Assembly (NCBI RefSeq): GCF_000759435.1
Contig: NZ_JRJG01000067.1
Coordinates: forward strand, 1 to 64,000
Source of the DNA: Hoeflea sp. BAL378
Lineage (GTDB): Bacteria > Pseudomonadota > Alphaproteobacteria > Rhizobiales > Rhizobiaceae
Direction: 5' to 3'
DNA length: 64,000 bases
In this document: piece after piece, positions 36,401 to 43,006 of the stretch
Position numbering within the stretch: the first letter of the stretch is position 1
How the letters are laid out: each line of letters begins with the position of its first letter
Translations under genes and position numbers: made by a program
Notes under the pieces: generated by a model
The model's database searches: none
The model's input: the letters and a program-made list of their open reading frames with translations, nothing else
Told to the model about the DNA's origin: nothing

Positions 36401-36483
36401 ACGTCATCCATGGGATGGTCTTCATGAGCTCCGATATCCATAGATTGCACAATCCAATTTTGCCAACTTGAAGTTTTTATCAA
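30478..36483 (-). CDS. Giant SF1 helicase with DUF4011, Vsr-like nuclease and DUF3320
   Basis: 2,001 residues; starts at 36441 or 36411 are also possible. Residues about 50-150 look like a beta-sandwich. About 195-330 resemble a transglutaminase/papain-like fold with Cys248 (ATCLDTSLLF) and His274 (LLDDHALTGF). About 405-700 is DUF4011 (WQRKLLDLSLRNRLLNFRDS). The helicase core has Walker A GPPGTGKSQ (719-727), Walker B FDEASQ (about 1348), GDPRQLPP, NVQGDERD and NVAVTRAR. About 1655-1760 is a Vsr/MTES_1575-type endonuclease (FRIDLGVV, GIECDG, RIWSPDWW). DUF3320 ends the protein. Helicase-nuclease proteins of this build are often found in defence islands. It probably acts on nucleic acid in the cytoplasm. 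Confidence 0.88.
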   Translation of the reverse strand: MIKTSSWQNWIVQSMDIGAHEDHPMDDVEAAPSVAIIPDIVSAINYASWQNAVPILRSVEINNGTATTLSNLRLELSVTPAFCRSKHWTIDRMAPGDSLRISDRAIELDPEFLAGLNEAERGQVRFVLFSGDQPISEHVEDIRLLARDEWGGFGAMAPLLAAFVMPNDPGIAKIIKDAGNVLAQHGHSSALDGYQSQDPRRAYMLGAAIWSAIAARRLTYAEPPRSFEKYGQKVRRPTTIIDDGLATCLDTSLLFAAALEAVGLNPMVLLLDDHALTGFWLTRKTFPNLIETDPGEVRKALAGREIVTFETTAITHAPASTFEDAIRIARGRMSEQEEDRFVASIDIARARQAQIRPMASHHRAVDDKADSGEEAAPLPLPSLPDFTAMPTDSAEEKPTTASGRIDRWQRKLLDLSLRNRLLNFRDSKQVIPFVCPDISFLEDRLADQARVRIISLPQQNPIGDRDEKLHFQATGKDLNTEFALAALQRDELSSPLAVKDLDARLIELYRRAQNDLSEGGSNTLFLAVGFLRWKRSADDVKSYRAPLLLVPVKLERKSASSRFYILHHEDEVRFNSTLLELLKKDFDLSLPQFEAPLPTDDSGTDVPLVLEMVRRAVREVPGFEVVNESALSTFSFAKYLMWKDLVDRTDQLRQSRVVRHLIDNPETAFEPGVATTFPGERDIDVRYEPKHLVMPLAADSSQLAATMAAAEGHDFVLIGPPGTGKSQTIANMIAQCLSEKKSVLFVAEKTAALGVVHRRLQQHGLGAFCLEIHSNKAERKKFVAQLKESWEASTSGSGEQWIRINDRLRVRRDELNGYVQSLHRQAPNGWSIFRAMGVFVRGMDAYAPDLEWPAPSQHDERSYKRLAELVAELALVFRSVTPVKSLRFVDVTEWSASWEKSFLAQSERLSGSVANLQRKLQTFTNALGMDGRSDCSVGELNELAVMATSLQAAAGKNFRVIFDRNFAELRNSIAEVENAISQFKAAGSKLGADYAHEDLVRIPVDQLDIDWRQAGASAWPKSLLGKRRVRKLLQSYVRSGNADPERDLPHLRIMKASAEAVGASSLGAHAPGWRGVESDTAAISTYFDEAAALRSALMRLGQAAGSVKSVAQAVAPCLMGADADHPLLPRAVAFLEARQAFTLELKAYRELAGTIPVAAGAKSMLADIMTTMADIRANQTALQTWTSWCDVRKKAIAHGLQPFITALEQKSLEPDEAGPSFELAYARWWLPGAIDADPVIRQFKRFQHEDALADFKRLDELAQQGAPSEIQRKLARNLPAPNEVPRRSELGLLRHQMELQRPSKSIRDMIAGIPQTFGTLAPCLLMSPLSVAQYLPADQALFDVVIFDEASQITTWDAVGALARGRQAVIVGDPRQLPPTNFFGKADNDDADPEIQEHDKDLESILDEAKVSGIPVLELNWHYRSRHESLIAFSNWHYYHNRLITFPSPVTEDRAVSLRYLSEGIYDRGKSRTNKAEAMAIASDAASRMRTWLKLPESERPTLGVITFNSQQQSLIEDLLDQKRREFPELEWFFARDRVEPTVVKNLENVQGDERDVMLFSITFGPDQAGKLTMAFGALNGDGGERRLNVAVTRARQELMVYSSIMSDKIDTGRTRAEGVKHLKTFLDYAERGAIALPAVDQGSVGSFDSPFEQAVSAALCAKGWTIVPQIGVSGFRIDLGVVHPHKPGTFLAGIECDGATYHRSATARDRDKIREEVLRGLGWEILRIWSPDWWHDNAGATERLHMALEALVVASQAKDAERDAQQEIESRSAESDADDEMSQESYDMTETEGVTPDDDSDAPSSADPATQPEAGSPSFQKVIRSDAEAVERFSKTDLSEFRADPDAFYEFSYRSTIDGMVARIVDTEAPVRDDVVAQRIARAHGWLRTGSRIRDKIERHLRPFDFTQDSAGRFLWPKGGIVETVEYRPPATEDDRRPVTDIALQELVGLVRIHPQALEEPDPALVLSRLMGFERLAASSRARIDEAMALFTQANGRAEM

Positions 36484-37169
36484 ATAACAATTTGGACCAT
36501 ACGTCCAGCCAGGCGAAAACGCCGGTCAATGAATGGCGCTTGTCGTCATGTGTCGCCGCCTTACGACACACATGATTGGGGAAGGACAGCCAAATGCGGA
36601 TGTCTTCCGACTGCCGGTCCCGAACAGCCGATGCGGAAATTGCTTCCGCATCTCGCTCGCAGTCTACCGGGGTGCTGTTGTGACCGGGCAGGGCAGGCAA
36701 CTGCCGATAGGCCGACGGTACTGGCTGAGGGCAGTGCGACGCGGTGAGCTGTCGGATGATGCCGCCATCAACTCACCTTGGTGGCACGAGGCACATTCAT
36801 GTCCAAAGGCATTTGCTCAATATTGGAGGCTGCAATCGGCAGAGCATCTGGCGATCCTCGCGCCTAAAGTGCGGCGGCCAACGGATCTATGTGGTGAGGG
36901 TTTTCGACAAAGATACATCGCATTCTGAAAGACAGTAACGAAAGTTTAAAACACACTTTAAGAGAGCATTTGTACTTGTTGATATAAGTATGCGTCATTA
37001 TGTCGCAATTACCCATTCGCGGAAGACGCTTTTGACTAATATTCAACGATAAGATCATGAAAAAAATTAATAAATCAATATGTTAACAATCCGGACGATT
37101 TGACTCGGAGAGGATTTTGGCAGATCATTGATGTATCGGCATTTCGTCGAAACCACAACAGGAGGTTAC
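36484..37169. other. Intergenic region, AT-rich to the right
   Basis: 686 bases between the divergent helicase gene and the gene at 37170. It holds palindrome copy 4 (36633-36649). From about 36930 the composition becomes clearly AT-rich with TTTAAA and TTAATAA stretches, typical of promoters and of transferred DNA. TTGACT at 37032-37037 is a possible -35 box but has no good -10 at 17 bp. One 131-codon open frame (36533-36928) was judged noncoding. Confidence 0.5.
36633..36649. repeat. 17-bp palindrome, copy 4
   Basis: GCGGAAATTGCTTCCGC, two changes from the perfect form, upstream of the giant helicase gene. Confidence 0.65.
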
Positions 37170-38231
37170 ATGTACAAGAGATCAGACAGGCCATCGGGCA
37201 TCAAGAAGGCCGTGTCCAGGCTGGCCGCCTCTGCGTCCATCAAAACGGTTGCCACGGCTGAGCCAGCGCTGACGCCAGAAATGGTAAAGCTGCTTGAAGC
37301 GACGGAATCCACAATCGTTGCACTCAATCGCCGTTCAACGGCGCAGGCTCACGAATTGGGCCGTTGCTTCTTTGAAGCAAAGGCTATCGTTCCCGAAAAA
37401 CGCTTCGGCAAATGGCTGAAGGGATTTTCGGATTATACGGTCCGGTCCGCCTGGAACTATGCTTCCATCTATGAACGGCTGCAGGACTACCGCGAACGCT
37501 TGGAGGCTTCCGCTGTCTTGCCGACGGTCATGTTTGAACTTGCCAAAGGCGAGCCCCACATGGTCGGCGCAGTGATTGACAGGATCGAGGCCGGTGAGCG
37601 CCTGACTGCCAAGGCGGTCAAGGTTGCTCTCGGCATTGCTCCGAAGCAGAAGGTGAAGTCCGTCGAGTTCCTGGACCTTGGCGGCCTTGCAGGCTTGCGC
37701 AAAGCGTCCGACGTGAAGATGGCGACGGACACGGCCGAATTCCAGCGTCTCACCAAATCCGTTCTCGCCGAAGTCGAGGATGCGGTGAAGCCGCTTGCCG
37801 AAGGCAAACGCGTTGTCAAGAATAGCTTGGCAGCGATGATCGAGCTTGATTGTCGGCATGCGTGCGAGCTTCTCAACGCCATCATCGCCCCGCTCACGCC
37901 GTATGCTTTTGATGAGCGCAGGACGTGGCGGCCGGTTGAACTCGACAAGTCAACTGGTTGGGGGCAGGCGCAAAAACTTTTGCACCGGCTCGGCATGGAA
38001 CCGGATTGGCCCGGCTCCACGGAATTCGGTCCATGGGTCAGGGACGAGGTGCTGCCGATGCTTCGCTTCGTCGTGCATGGCGAGCCACTGACCTCTCCTG
38101 GGGCCTCCAAAGAAGAAGTGCGGCCGCTTTTGGATAACTCTGAAGACATGGACATCGCCGAAGAGTATGTCCTCCCGCTGCCCATCGGCCTTGGGCCTGT
38201 CGCTGACATCGGAGGAGATCTCCATGCTTGA
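37170..38231 (+). CDS. DUF3102-like / plasmid-maintenance-type protein
   Basis: A 353-residue protein. The ATG at 37170 has an ideal site (CAGGAGG, 5 bases upstream) and starts MYKRSDRPSG. Residues about 60-110 resemble the DUF3102/ParB-accessory pattern: ELGRCFFEAKAIVPEKRFGKWLKGF, then a helical AWNYASIYERL. The family is seen on plasmids and islands and is thought to bind DNA or assist partition, but this is by resemblance only. The C-terminal half is mostly helical and acidic and shows no known motif. It overlaps the next gene by 8 bp. Confidence 0.6.
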   Translation: MYKRSDRPSGIKKAVSRLAASASIKTVATAEPALTPEMVKLLEATESTIVALNRRSTAQAHELGRCFFEAKAIVPEKRFGKWLKGFSDYTVRSAWNYASIYERLQDYRERLEASAVLPTVMFELAKGEPHMVGAVIDRIEAGERLTAKAVKVALGIAPKQKVKSVEFLDLGGLAGLRKASDVKMATDTAEFQRLTKSVLAEVEDAVKPLAEGKRVVKNSLAAMIELDCRHACELLNAIIAPLTPYAFDERRTWRPVELDKSTGWGQAQKLLHRLGMEPDWPGSTEFGPWVRDEVLPMLRFVVHGEPLTSPGASKEEVRPLLDNSEDMDIAEEYVLPLPIGLGPVADIGGDLHA

Positions 38232-38949
38232 GGTAATCTCTGCTTCAGACGACGAAATTGCGACACCAGCGTCTGACAAGACGGAGGAGGATGTGGAGGC
38301 GGTGTGCACCAAGATTTTCGAGGCCGTCCACCGCATGCCGGGGAGGACGAGCGAAGCCGATTTGGTGCGTCAGCTCAGCAATGGCCGACTTTCCCTTTAC
38401 GGTCGCTTCATTCTGTCGGGTGAGGATGTATCGCTGTCGATTTGGGGCACATGCATCCAATGCTGGATCGATTGCGAGATGGCGTCTGATGATCACCCGC
38501 TGTGCCACTTTGTGGATCAGCGCCGCGAGGTGCTTCAGAGTTTCTATGAATCGCTCGCGACTAGCACGGAAGACACGCTTGCGCTGGTGGGACGTTGGGT
38601 CGATTTTTTCGGTGACGCGCCGGGCACTCTCGTCATCTACCTCCGCCGCATGGTCAACCCGGACTGGGCCGGCTCTGCGTTGTACACTGGCGAGATGGAT
38701 GCCTGGGACCCGACTTTGGGCGGCCCCAGGTATCCCCTGGTGCTCGACGGTCACGATGTAGCAAAGGACAAGGCCACGCTACTGCGCGAGACCAGACGAC
38801 TTGTCTTGGCGGAGAACAGGCGATTGGGGTATGCGGAAGAACCGGTGGTGCAAGGCATACTCTGGTGGTCGAAAGACCTGAGCGGCGAAGACAAATATAG
38901 GATCAGGATCACCGTTCCTGATGAGTGGGTGCTTGCGGCAGTCACCTGA
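38224..38949 (+). CDS. Hypothetical protein of the island
   Basis: A 241-residue soluble protein that I do not recognise. The start MLEVISASDDE (38224) has GGAGGAGATC about 5 bases upstream. Residues about 20-60 are helical and charged; the middle has many Trp and Cys (IWGTCIQCWIDCEM, near 77) and an FFGDAPGTLVIYLRR segment near 140; the C terminus has a Trp-rich ILWWSKD stretch. It overlaps the preceding gene, so the two are coupled, and it is followed by a good terminator. Confidence 0.65.
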   Translation: MLEVISASDDEIATPASDKTEEDVEAVCTKIFEAVHRMPGRTSEADLVRQLSNGRLSLYGRFILSGEDVSLSIWGTCIQCWIDCEMASDDHPLCHFVDQRREVLQSFYESLATSTEDTLALVGRWVDFFGDAPGTLVIYLRRMVNPDWAGSALYTGEMDAWDPTLGGPRYPLVLDGHDVAKDKATLLRETRRLVLAENRRLGYAEEPVVQGILWWSKDLSGEDKYRIRITVPDEWVLAAVT

Positions 38950-38976
38950 AGAATCGCTCTGCTATTCGCCAACATG

Positions 38977-39001
38977 GCCCGCTTCGGCGGGCTTTTCTTT
39001 T
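38977..39001 (+). terminator. Rho-independent terminator
   Basis: GCCCGC-TTCG-GCGGGC (38977-38992) forms a 6-bp stem with a stable UUCG loop, followed by TTTTCTTTT. It ends the two-gene unit 37170-38949 and separates it from the downstream operon. Confidence 0.85.
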
Positions 39002-39212
39002 GCCCGGACGCTTCAACAGCCCGCGTCACATGTTAACCATGCCTGGGCTCTTGTTCCGGAAGTGTTCTTTTTGCCTTGCCGGAGACAAATACCCGGACTA
39101 TGTCTGGATGGTCGGCGGAAGTTCAATTTCTGCAGTCACTTAACGGCCCCCACCGGTGCTACGAACACCAATGGAGGCCTAACCCACAACCTTCTTAGGA
39201 AAGGACAGGGCT

Positions 39213-39371
39213 ATGTTGACCCTTAACGATATCCACCGCTTGGTGGAAGCACTCTCTCCAAGTTCTCCTGTTGAAAATGCTGCGGCACCGACGCCTCAAT
39301 TTCCCTGGATCGCCATCGGTGACCCATTTGGGACACCGCGACCGTCTGGTTTCGTGTCGGCCTCGCGCTGA
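39213..39371 (+). CDS. Possible small protein (52 aa)
   Basis: A short open frame from ATG 39213, with AGGAAAGGACAGG upstream, giving MLTLNDIHRLVEALSP and ending at TGA 39369. The amino end is a plausible helix and the rest is Pro-rich (FPWIAIGDPFGTPRP). It lies between the terminator at 38977 and the larger operon that starts at 39520. It could be a leader peptide or the first gene of that operon. Composition fits coding, but evidence is limited to the ribosome site and the open frame. Confidence 0.45.
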   Translation: MLTLNDIHRLVEALSPSSPVENAAAPTPQFPWIAIGDPFGTPRPSGFVSASR

Positions 39372-39435
39372 CTGACCGAACCCGTCGGCCATCCAGGCCT
39401 CTGTCACTCTGATCGATCTCGCCGATCCGTCCGAC

Positions 39436-39452
39436 GCGGAAATAATTTCCGC
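39436..39452. repeat. 17-bp palindrome, copy 5 (perfect)
   Basis: GCGGAAATAATTTCCGC, a perfect palindrome around a central A, 68 bp before the start of the PD-(D/E)XK-like gene. At this position it could act as an operator of the downstream operon. Confidence 0.75.
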
Positions 39453-39519
39453 GTAAGCGCAGCCGCGTCCTCGCCAGTGTGATGCCCCGCATCCTTTTCA
39501 ATTTTCCAGGAGACTACCC

Positions 39520-40443
39520 ATGACCACTCTTCCCGCCGCGACTGCTCCGACTACCCGCTACCAGCATTCCGCCGACCTCAAGCTGCTTGAGCCGCAGCTT
39601 GAGGCCCTCGTCACCGAGATCGCGGCCACCGCCTTGTCCGTCGAGGCGATGCGAAATTCCTTCGAAGGCAGTCTGGAGGAGGCCGCTTCGGTCCTGCGCT
39701 CCGTTCCAGTTCACGAGGGCCGTCTGCTCGAGCGCGGCATCGACCTGCTGGCTACCTGCAATCCCGACCTTGTGGTTCTCACCGAAAATATCCGCTTGGC
39801 CCTGACGCCGGCGGCAATCCAACTGGTCGAGAACAATGAGCCCGGTTTGTACCGTGGCCTCACGCTCGATGCCGATACCGGGGGGCGCAAATCATACACC
39901 CCCGATCATCTGATCATCAACCGAGTGACGGGGATCGCGCACATGGTCGACGTCAAACGGAGCCTCACCTCCTACGAAGCGGCCCGCATCACTGAGCTCA
40001 AGACACGCATGTGGGCGTCTGCTCTCGTCGTGCCCGACCACGTCTACAAGGAACATCGCAGGCTCACGGTGAAGGAGGTCCGCGTTGTCATTCTCAACGC
40101 CGAAGGGACCCGCACGGATATCAAGGGCGGCATCTGGCCGTTGTCGCACCTGGACCATCTGCTCGAAGTGAACGGCGCCGGCGAAGCCTTGCTGGCGCTG
40201 CGCAAGATGTTCCGCGTGAGAATTGATGCAAACTGGCGGGCCGCCCGGGGTCCGGTAGCAGTAACGGTAACTGGAGGTTTCTCTTCGGAGATTGTTCTTC
40301 AGGAACATGCTGACGAAGGGACCGATGTAGATGATCCGGCAGAACATCTGACCGATGCCGAAGAGGGCGATGCACCTCTGCGCAACGGGCGACCTCCTGT
40401 CATCGTTGGCTTTGCGCAGGTCCCGTCTGCCGGCCCACACTAG
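39520..40443 (+). CDS. PD-(D/E)XK-like protein, possible nuclease
   Basis: A 307-residue protein. Residues 128-146 read P-D, a run of hydrophobic strand residues, then MVDVKRS: Asp129 ... Asp144-Val-Lys146, the pattern of a PD-(D/E)XK nuclease active site (beta hairpin then D-x-K). A helix and a hydrophobic strand (KEVRVVILNAEG, near 190) follow, as the fold requires. The N-terminal 90 residues are helical. No full family match is recalled, so nuclease activity is inferred. It is followed at 90 bp by a 144-residue gene and the AAA/M41 pair, in one direction, and so may be part of one system. Confidence 0.6.
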   Translation: MTTLPAATAPTTRYQHSADLKLLEPQLEALVTEIAATALSVEAMRNSFEGSLEEAASVLRSVPVHEGRLLERGIDLLATCNPDLVVLTENIRLALTPAAIQLVENNEPGLYRGLTLDADTGGRKSYTPDHLIINRVTGIAHMVDVKRSLTSYEAARITELKTRMWASALVVPDHVYKEHRRLTVKEVRVVILNAEGTRTDIKGGIWPLSHLDHLLEVNGAGEALLALRKMFRVRIDANWRAARGPVAVTVTGGFSSEIVLQEHADEGTDVDDPAEHLTDAEEGDAPLRNGRPPVIVGFAQVPSAGPH

Positions 40444-40532
40444 CGGCTCTCAGCCGCCCGCAGCACCGCATTCCATCCAATTCGAAACCCAAGAATGTCG
40501 AGCCAAGGGCTCGGCCAAGGGAGACACGTGCC

Positions 40533-40967
40533 ATGACGACCAACACGGCCACCATCATCGCTTTCCCCACAGACCATAAACCAATTCGAGCAAAGGCACT
40601 TCGCAGTCGGGTCCAAGACCATCCGACGGTGCGTTCCGCCGCGCCGGCGCCTTCTGCAAGCCAAGGTGTTTCCCAGGGGCAGGCGGAAGCCTGTTCTTCA
40701 GGACTGCCGCCACGTACACCCGAGGAGCAGGCCCGCCATGTAGCCGCCGTGGTTCGCATTGCCATTCGCTCCGCGAAACGCCGCGGCGTCAGGCTTGAAA
40801 GCGTGCTGTCTATTCCGCGCGGATGGCTTCTTGATCTGTGTGACCAGGGCGACCCGACCTGCATTGTTGTCCGCGATTGGCTCCAGGGAAATCGCAAGCA
40901 TCTTCCGAAAGAGCTGGAAGTCGCGGCCACCGGCTGGACAAGTGGCAGTTGGGGAGATGCGTCATGA
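40533..40967 (+). CDS. Hypothetical protein, AAA-gene partner
   Basis: A 144-residue protein that I do not recognise. The N-terminal 60 residues are low-complexity and rich in Ala, Ser and Pro; residues about 65-135 are helical and basic (ARHVAAVVRIAIRSAKRRG) and then carry WLLDLCDQGDPTCIVVRDWLQG. Its stop codon overlaps the ATG of the AAA ATPase gene (ATGA at 40964-40967), so translation is coupled. This argues that it works with that protein, for example as an adaptor. Confidence 0.6.
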   Translation: MTTNTATIIAFPTDHKPIRAKALRSRVQDHPTVRSAAPAPSASQGVSQGQAEACSSGLPPRTPEEQARHVAAVVRIAIRSAKRRGVRLESVLSIPRGWLLDLCDQGDPTCIVVRDWLQGNRKHLPKELEVAATGWTSGSWGDAS

Positions 40968-43006
40968 ATATGGTCGCTGAACGCATCTCCAGCCATCTTT
41001 TGCGGCGCATCCGCAGGCGTGCCGTGCTTGACCTCTACCAGCGTGCATCGGACGTGGGACTGCTCGATATCAGCTTTCCCTTCGGTGAAAAGAAGTCGGG
41101 CATCGCATGGCAAGTGTCCGGCTCCGCGGCATTTGGTCTTGCCGGCGACAGAGACCGTGCCCGTCGTCTGGTTGGCAGGGCGCTGAAGCTCGTACCGACG
41201 ACTCCGCATGATTGTTTCGATCATAATGGCAGCGAACCCGTCAACCGGATGGCCATTGGAATGTCTCGCAGTAAGTCAGTGTCCAAGGCCCAACGGAAAC
41301 ACGTTGACGCTGGTGTGAAGCCCTCACCGCCGAAGAAGGCGCCAACTTCTGCCACCAATCCCATGCATGCCAGGCAGCTGGATACCCCAACCGTGCTCGC
41401 GCTTTTACGCGAATCCCTGCCGCCGCCAAATCCAGTTCAGGTCATGGTCGCTTTGCTGATCGCCCGTGCTATTGGCGAAAGCATCACGGACCTCGGTAAT
41501 TTGCGCGATGTTCTAATGCGGCGACATCCAGTGATCCTGCTCAAGATCCCGGTCGCAGGTTTCGAGAGGCAATGCGGCCTCATGCTGGAGGATGCGTTGC
41601 TATGTCCCTTCTATGGTGAGTTGACAGACATCAGGGGCGACCGTCCGCTCTCGGAACGTTTTGGCGAAGCTCGACCTGAGATGAGGCAGCGAAAAATCGT
41701 CATCGCGTCCGGGCGAAATATCACGGAACTGACCCGACAGACACTGACAACAAAACTGGCCAAGGCAATTCTTGGCGAGCCTGCGCCGCTTGTCATCGCG
41801 GATGAGACCCAAGCGCCTGCCAGGCCCGAAATCATCGCCGCCGCCGACATCGTGCTTCAAGGCGCTTGTATCGACGCAGAGCTGATCGCGGAGCTGCTCC
41901 ATGCATGTCTCAGCATTCCCGTTGATGAATCCCGCGCCCTCATGAAGGGGATTGTGTTCGATCCCAGCCGCCTCGGCGTCGACGATCTGGCGCTTGCAGT
42001 GCGGCCCGGGCGCACGGCAGGAGCGGTGCTGAACCTGCTTGCGAGCCTCGCGGACCCAGCGGGCGCTGATGAAACCGCGGATGAAGACAAGAAGGGTCGC
42101 AAGTCGCGCTCATCGAATCCGCTTTCGGCGTCGAGGGACAAGCCGAAGCTTACACCGATCGACATGATCCTGCCCGAAGCCGAGCCGTCGACCGATGCCG
42201 CCGCCGACAAAGGCAAGGGCACGATCCCGGCGGCGACGGTAGGTGAAGCCGCAGCCTCGACGCCCAATCATGTCCGCTCTCTGCGCGTCGAGCAGCTGTC
42301 CGGCTATGGAGAGGCGCGACCCTGGGCGCTTGATCTGAAGGAAGACCTCGCGCTCTGGCGCGAAGACGCCCTCGGATGGGAGGAGATGAGCACCAAGTTG
42401 TTGTTGTCGGGACCACCTGGTACTGGGAAGGCCACTTTCGCGCGGGCGCTTTGCAACTCCACGCAAATCCCATTGATTGTGACCTCGGTCGCGTATTGGC
42501 TCGAGCCCGGCTTTCTCGGTGATGTTCTTCAGCGGATGTCCGGGGTCTTCGAGAATGCGAAGTCACATGCCCCCTGCATCGTCTTCATTGATGAGCTCGA
42601 CGCCATCGGCAGTCGTGGCAGCGGACGAGGCGGAGATGACCGTCACGAGCATTACTGGACCTCGGTTGTCACGCGTCTGCTGGAACTGCTCGACGGCGCG
42701 CTGAGGACCGAAGGGGTCATCGTGGTTGCGGCAACAAATCTGCCGGGCCGGATCGACCCGGCGCTACTTCGCTCGGGAAGGCTTGAGAAACATGTCGTCA
42801 TTCCGTCGCCTGATGCCGAAGCGCTGGCGGGCATTCTCGCGCACCATCTGGGTTCCGATCTTGCCGCCGTTCTGGCGTCAGCTCCCGTGCATACCGAGCT
42901 ACCTTCCGAGAACGGGGCGACGGTTGACACGCCGACATGCAGCCCCGTTCATCCGAAATCATCGTCCGCAGTTCGCACCATCGAAAAAGGACCAGCTCAT
43001 GTCTGA
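40964..43006 (+). CDS. AAA ATPase, FtsH-like motor without protease domain
   Basis: 680 residues. The N-terminal 420 have no membrane segment and no domain I know; about 385-455 is a charged, low-complexity linker. Residues about 440-645 are an AAA module close to FtsH/Cdc48: Walker A GPPGTGKAT (483-491), Walker B CIVFIDELDAIG (538-549, Asp543-Glu544), the second region of homology VVAATNLPGRIDPALLRSGRLEKHV with Arg603 and Arg606 as arginine fingers, and an ISPSPDA-like end (VVIPSPDAEAL). The module stops after the first part of the lid; the rest of the lid is found in the next gene, which overlaps by 8 bp. It lacks the membrane anchor of FtsH. Confidence 0.85.
   Translation: MNMVAERISSHLLRRIRRRAVLDLYQRASDVGLLDISFPFGEKKSGIAWQVSGSAAFGLAGDRDRARRLVGRALKLVPTTPHDCFDHNGSEPVNRMAIGMSRSKSVSKAQRKHVDAGVKPSPPKKAPTSATNPMHARQLDTPTVLALLRESLPPPNPVQVMVALLIARAIGESITDLGNLRDVLMRRHPVILLKIPVAGFERQCGLMLEDALLCPFYGELTDIRGDRPLSERFGEARPEMRQRKIVIASGRNITELTRQTLTTKLAKAILGEPAPLVIADETQAPARPEIIAAADIVLQGACIDAELIAELLHACLSIPVDESRALMKGIVFDPSRLGVDDLALAVRPGRTAGAVLNLLASLADPAGADETADEDKKGRKSRSSNPLSASRDKPKLTPIDMILPEAEPSTDAAADKGKGTIPAATVGEAAASTPNHVRSLRVEQLSGYGEARPWALDLKEDLALWREDALGWEEMSTKLLLSGPPGTGKATFARALCNSTQIPLIVTSVAYWLEPGFLGDVLQRMSGVFENAKSHAPCIVFIDELDAIGSRGSGRGGDDRHEHYWTSVVTRLLELLDGALRTEGVIVVAATNLPGRIDPALLRSGRLEKHVVIPSPDAEALAGILAHHLGSDLAAVLASAPVHTELPSENGATVDTPTCSPVHPKSSSAVRTIEKGPAHV

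Noticed and set aside
36533-36928. 131-codon open frame in the helicase upstream region
   Set aside because: It has no ribosome site or domain, and it overlaps the conserved 17-bp palindrome, so a regulatory region is more likely.
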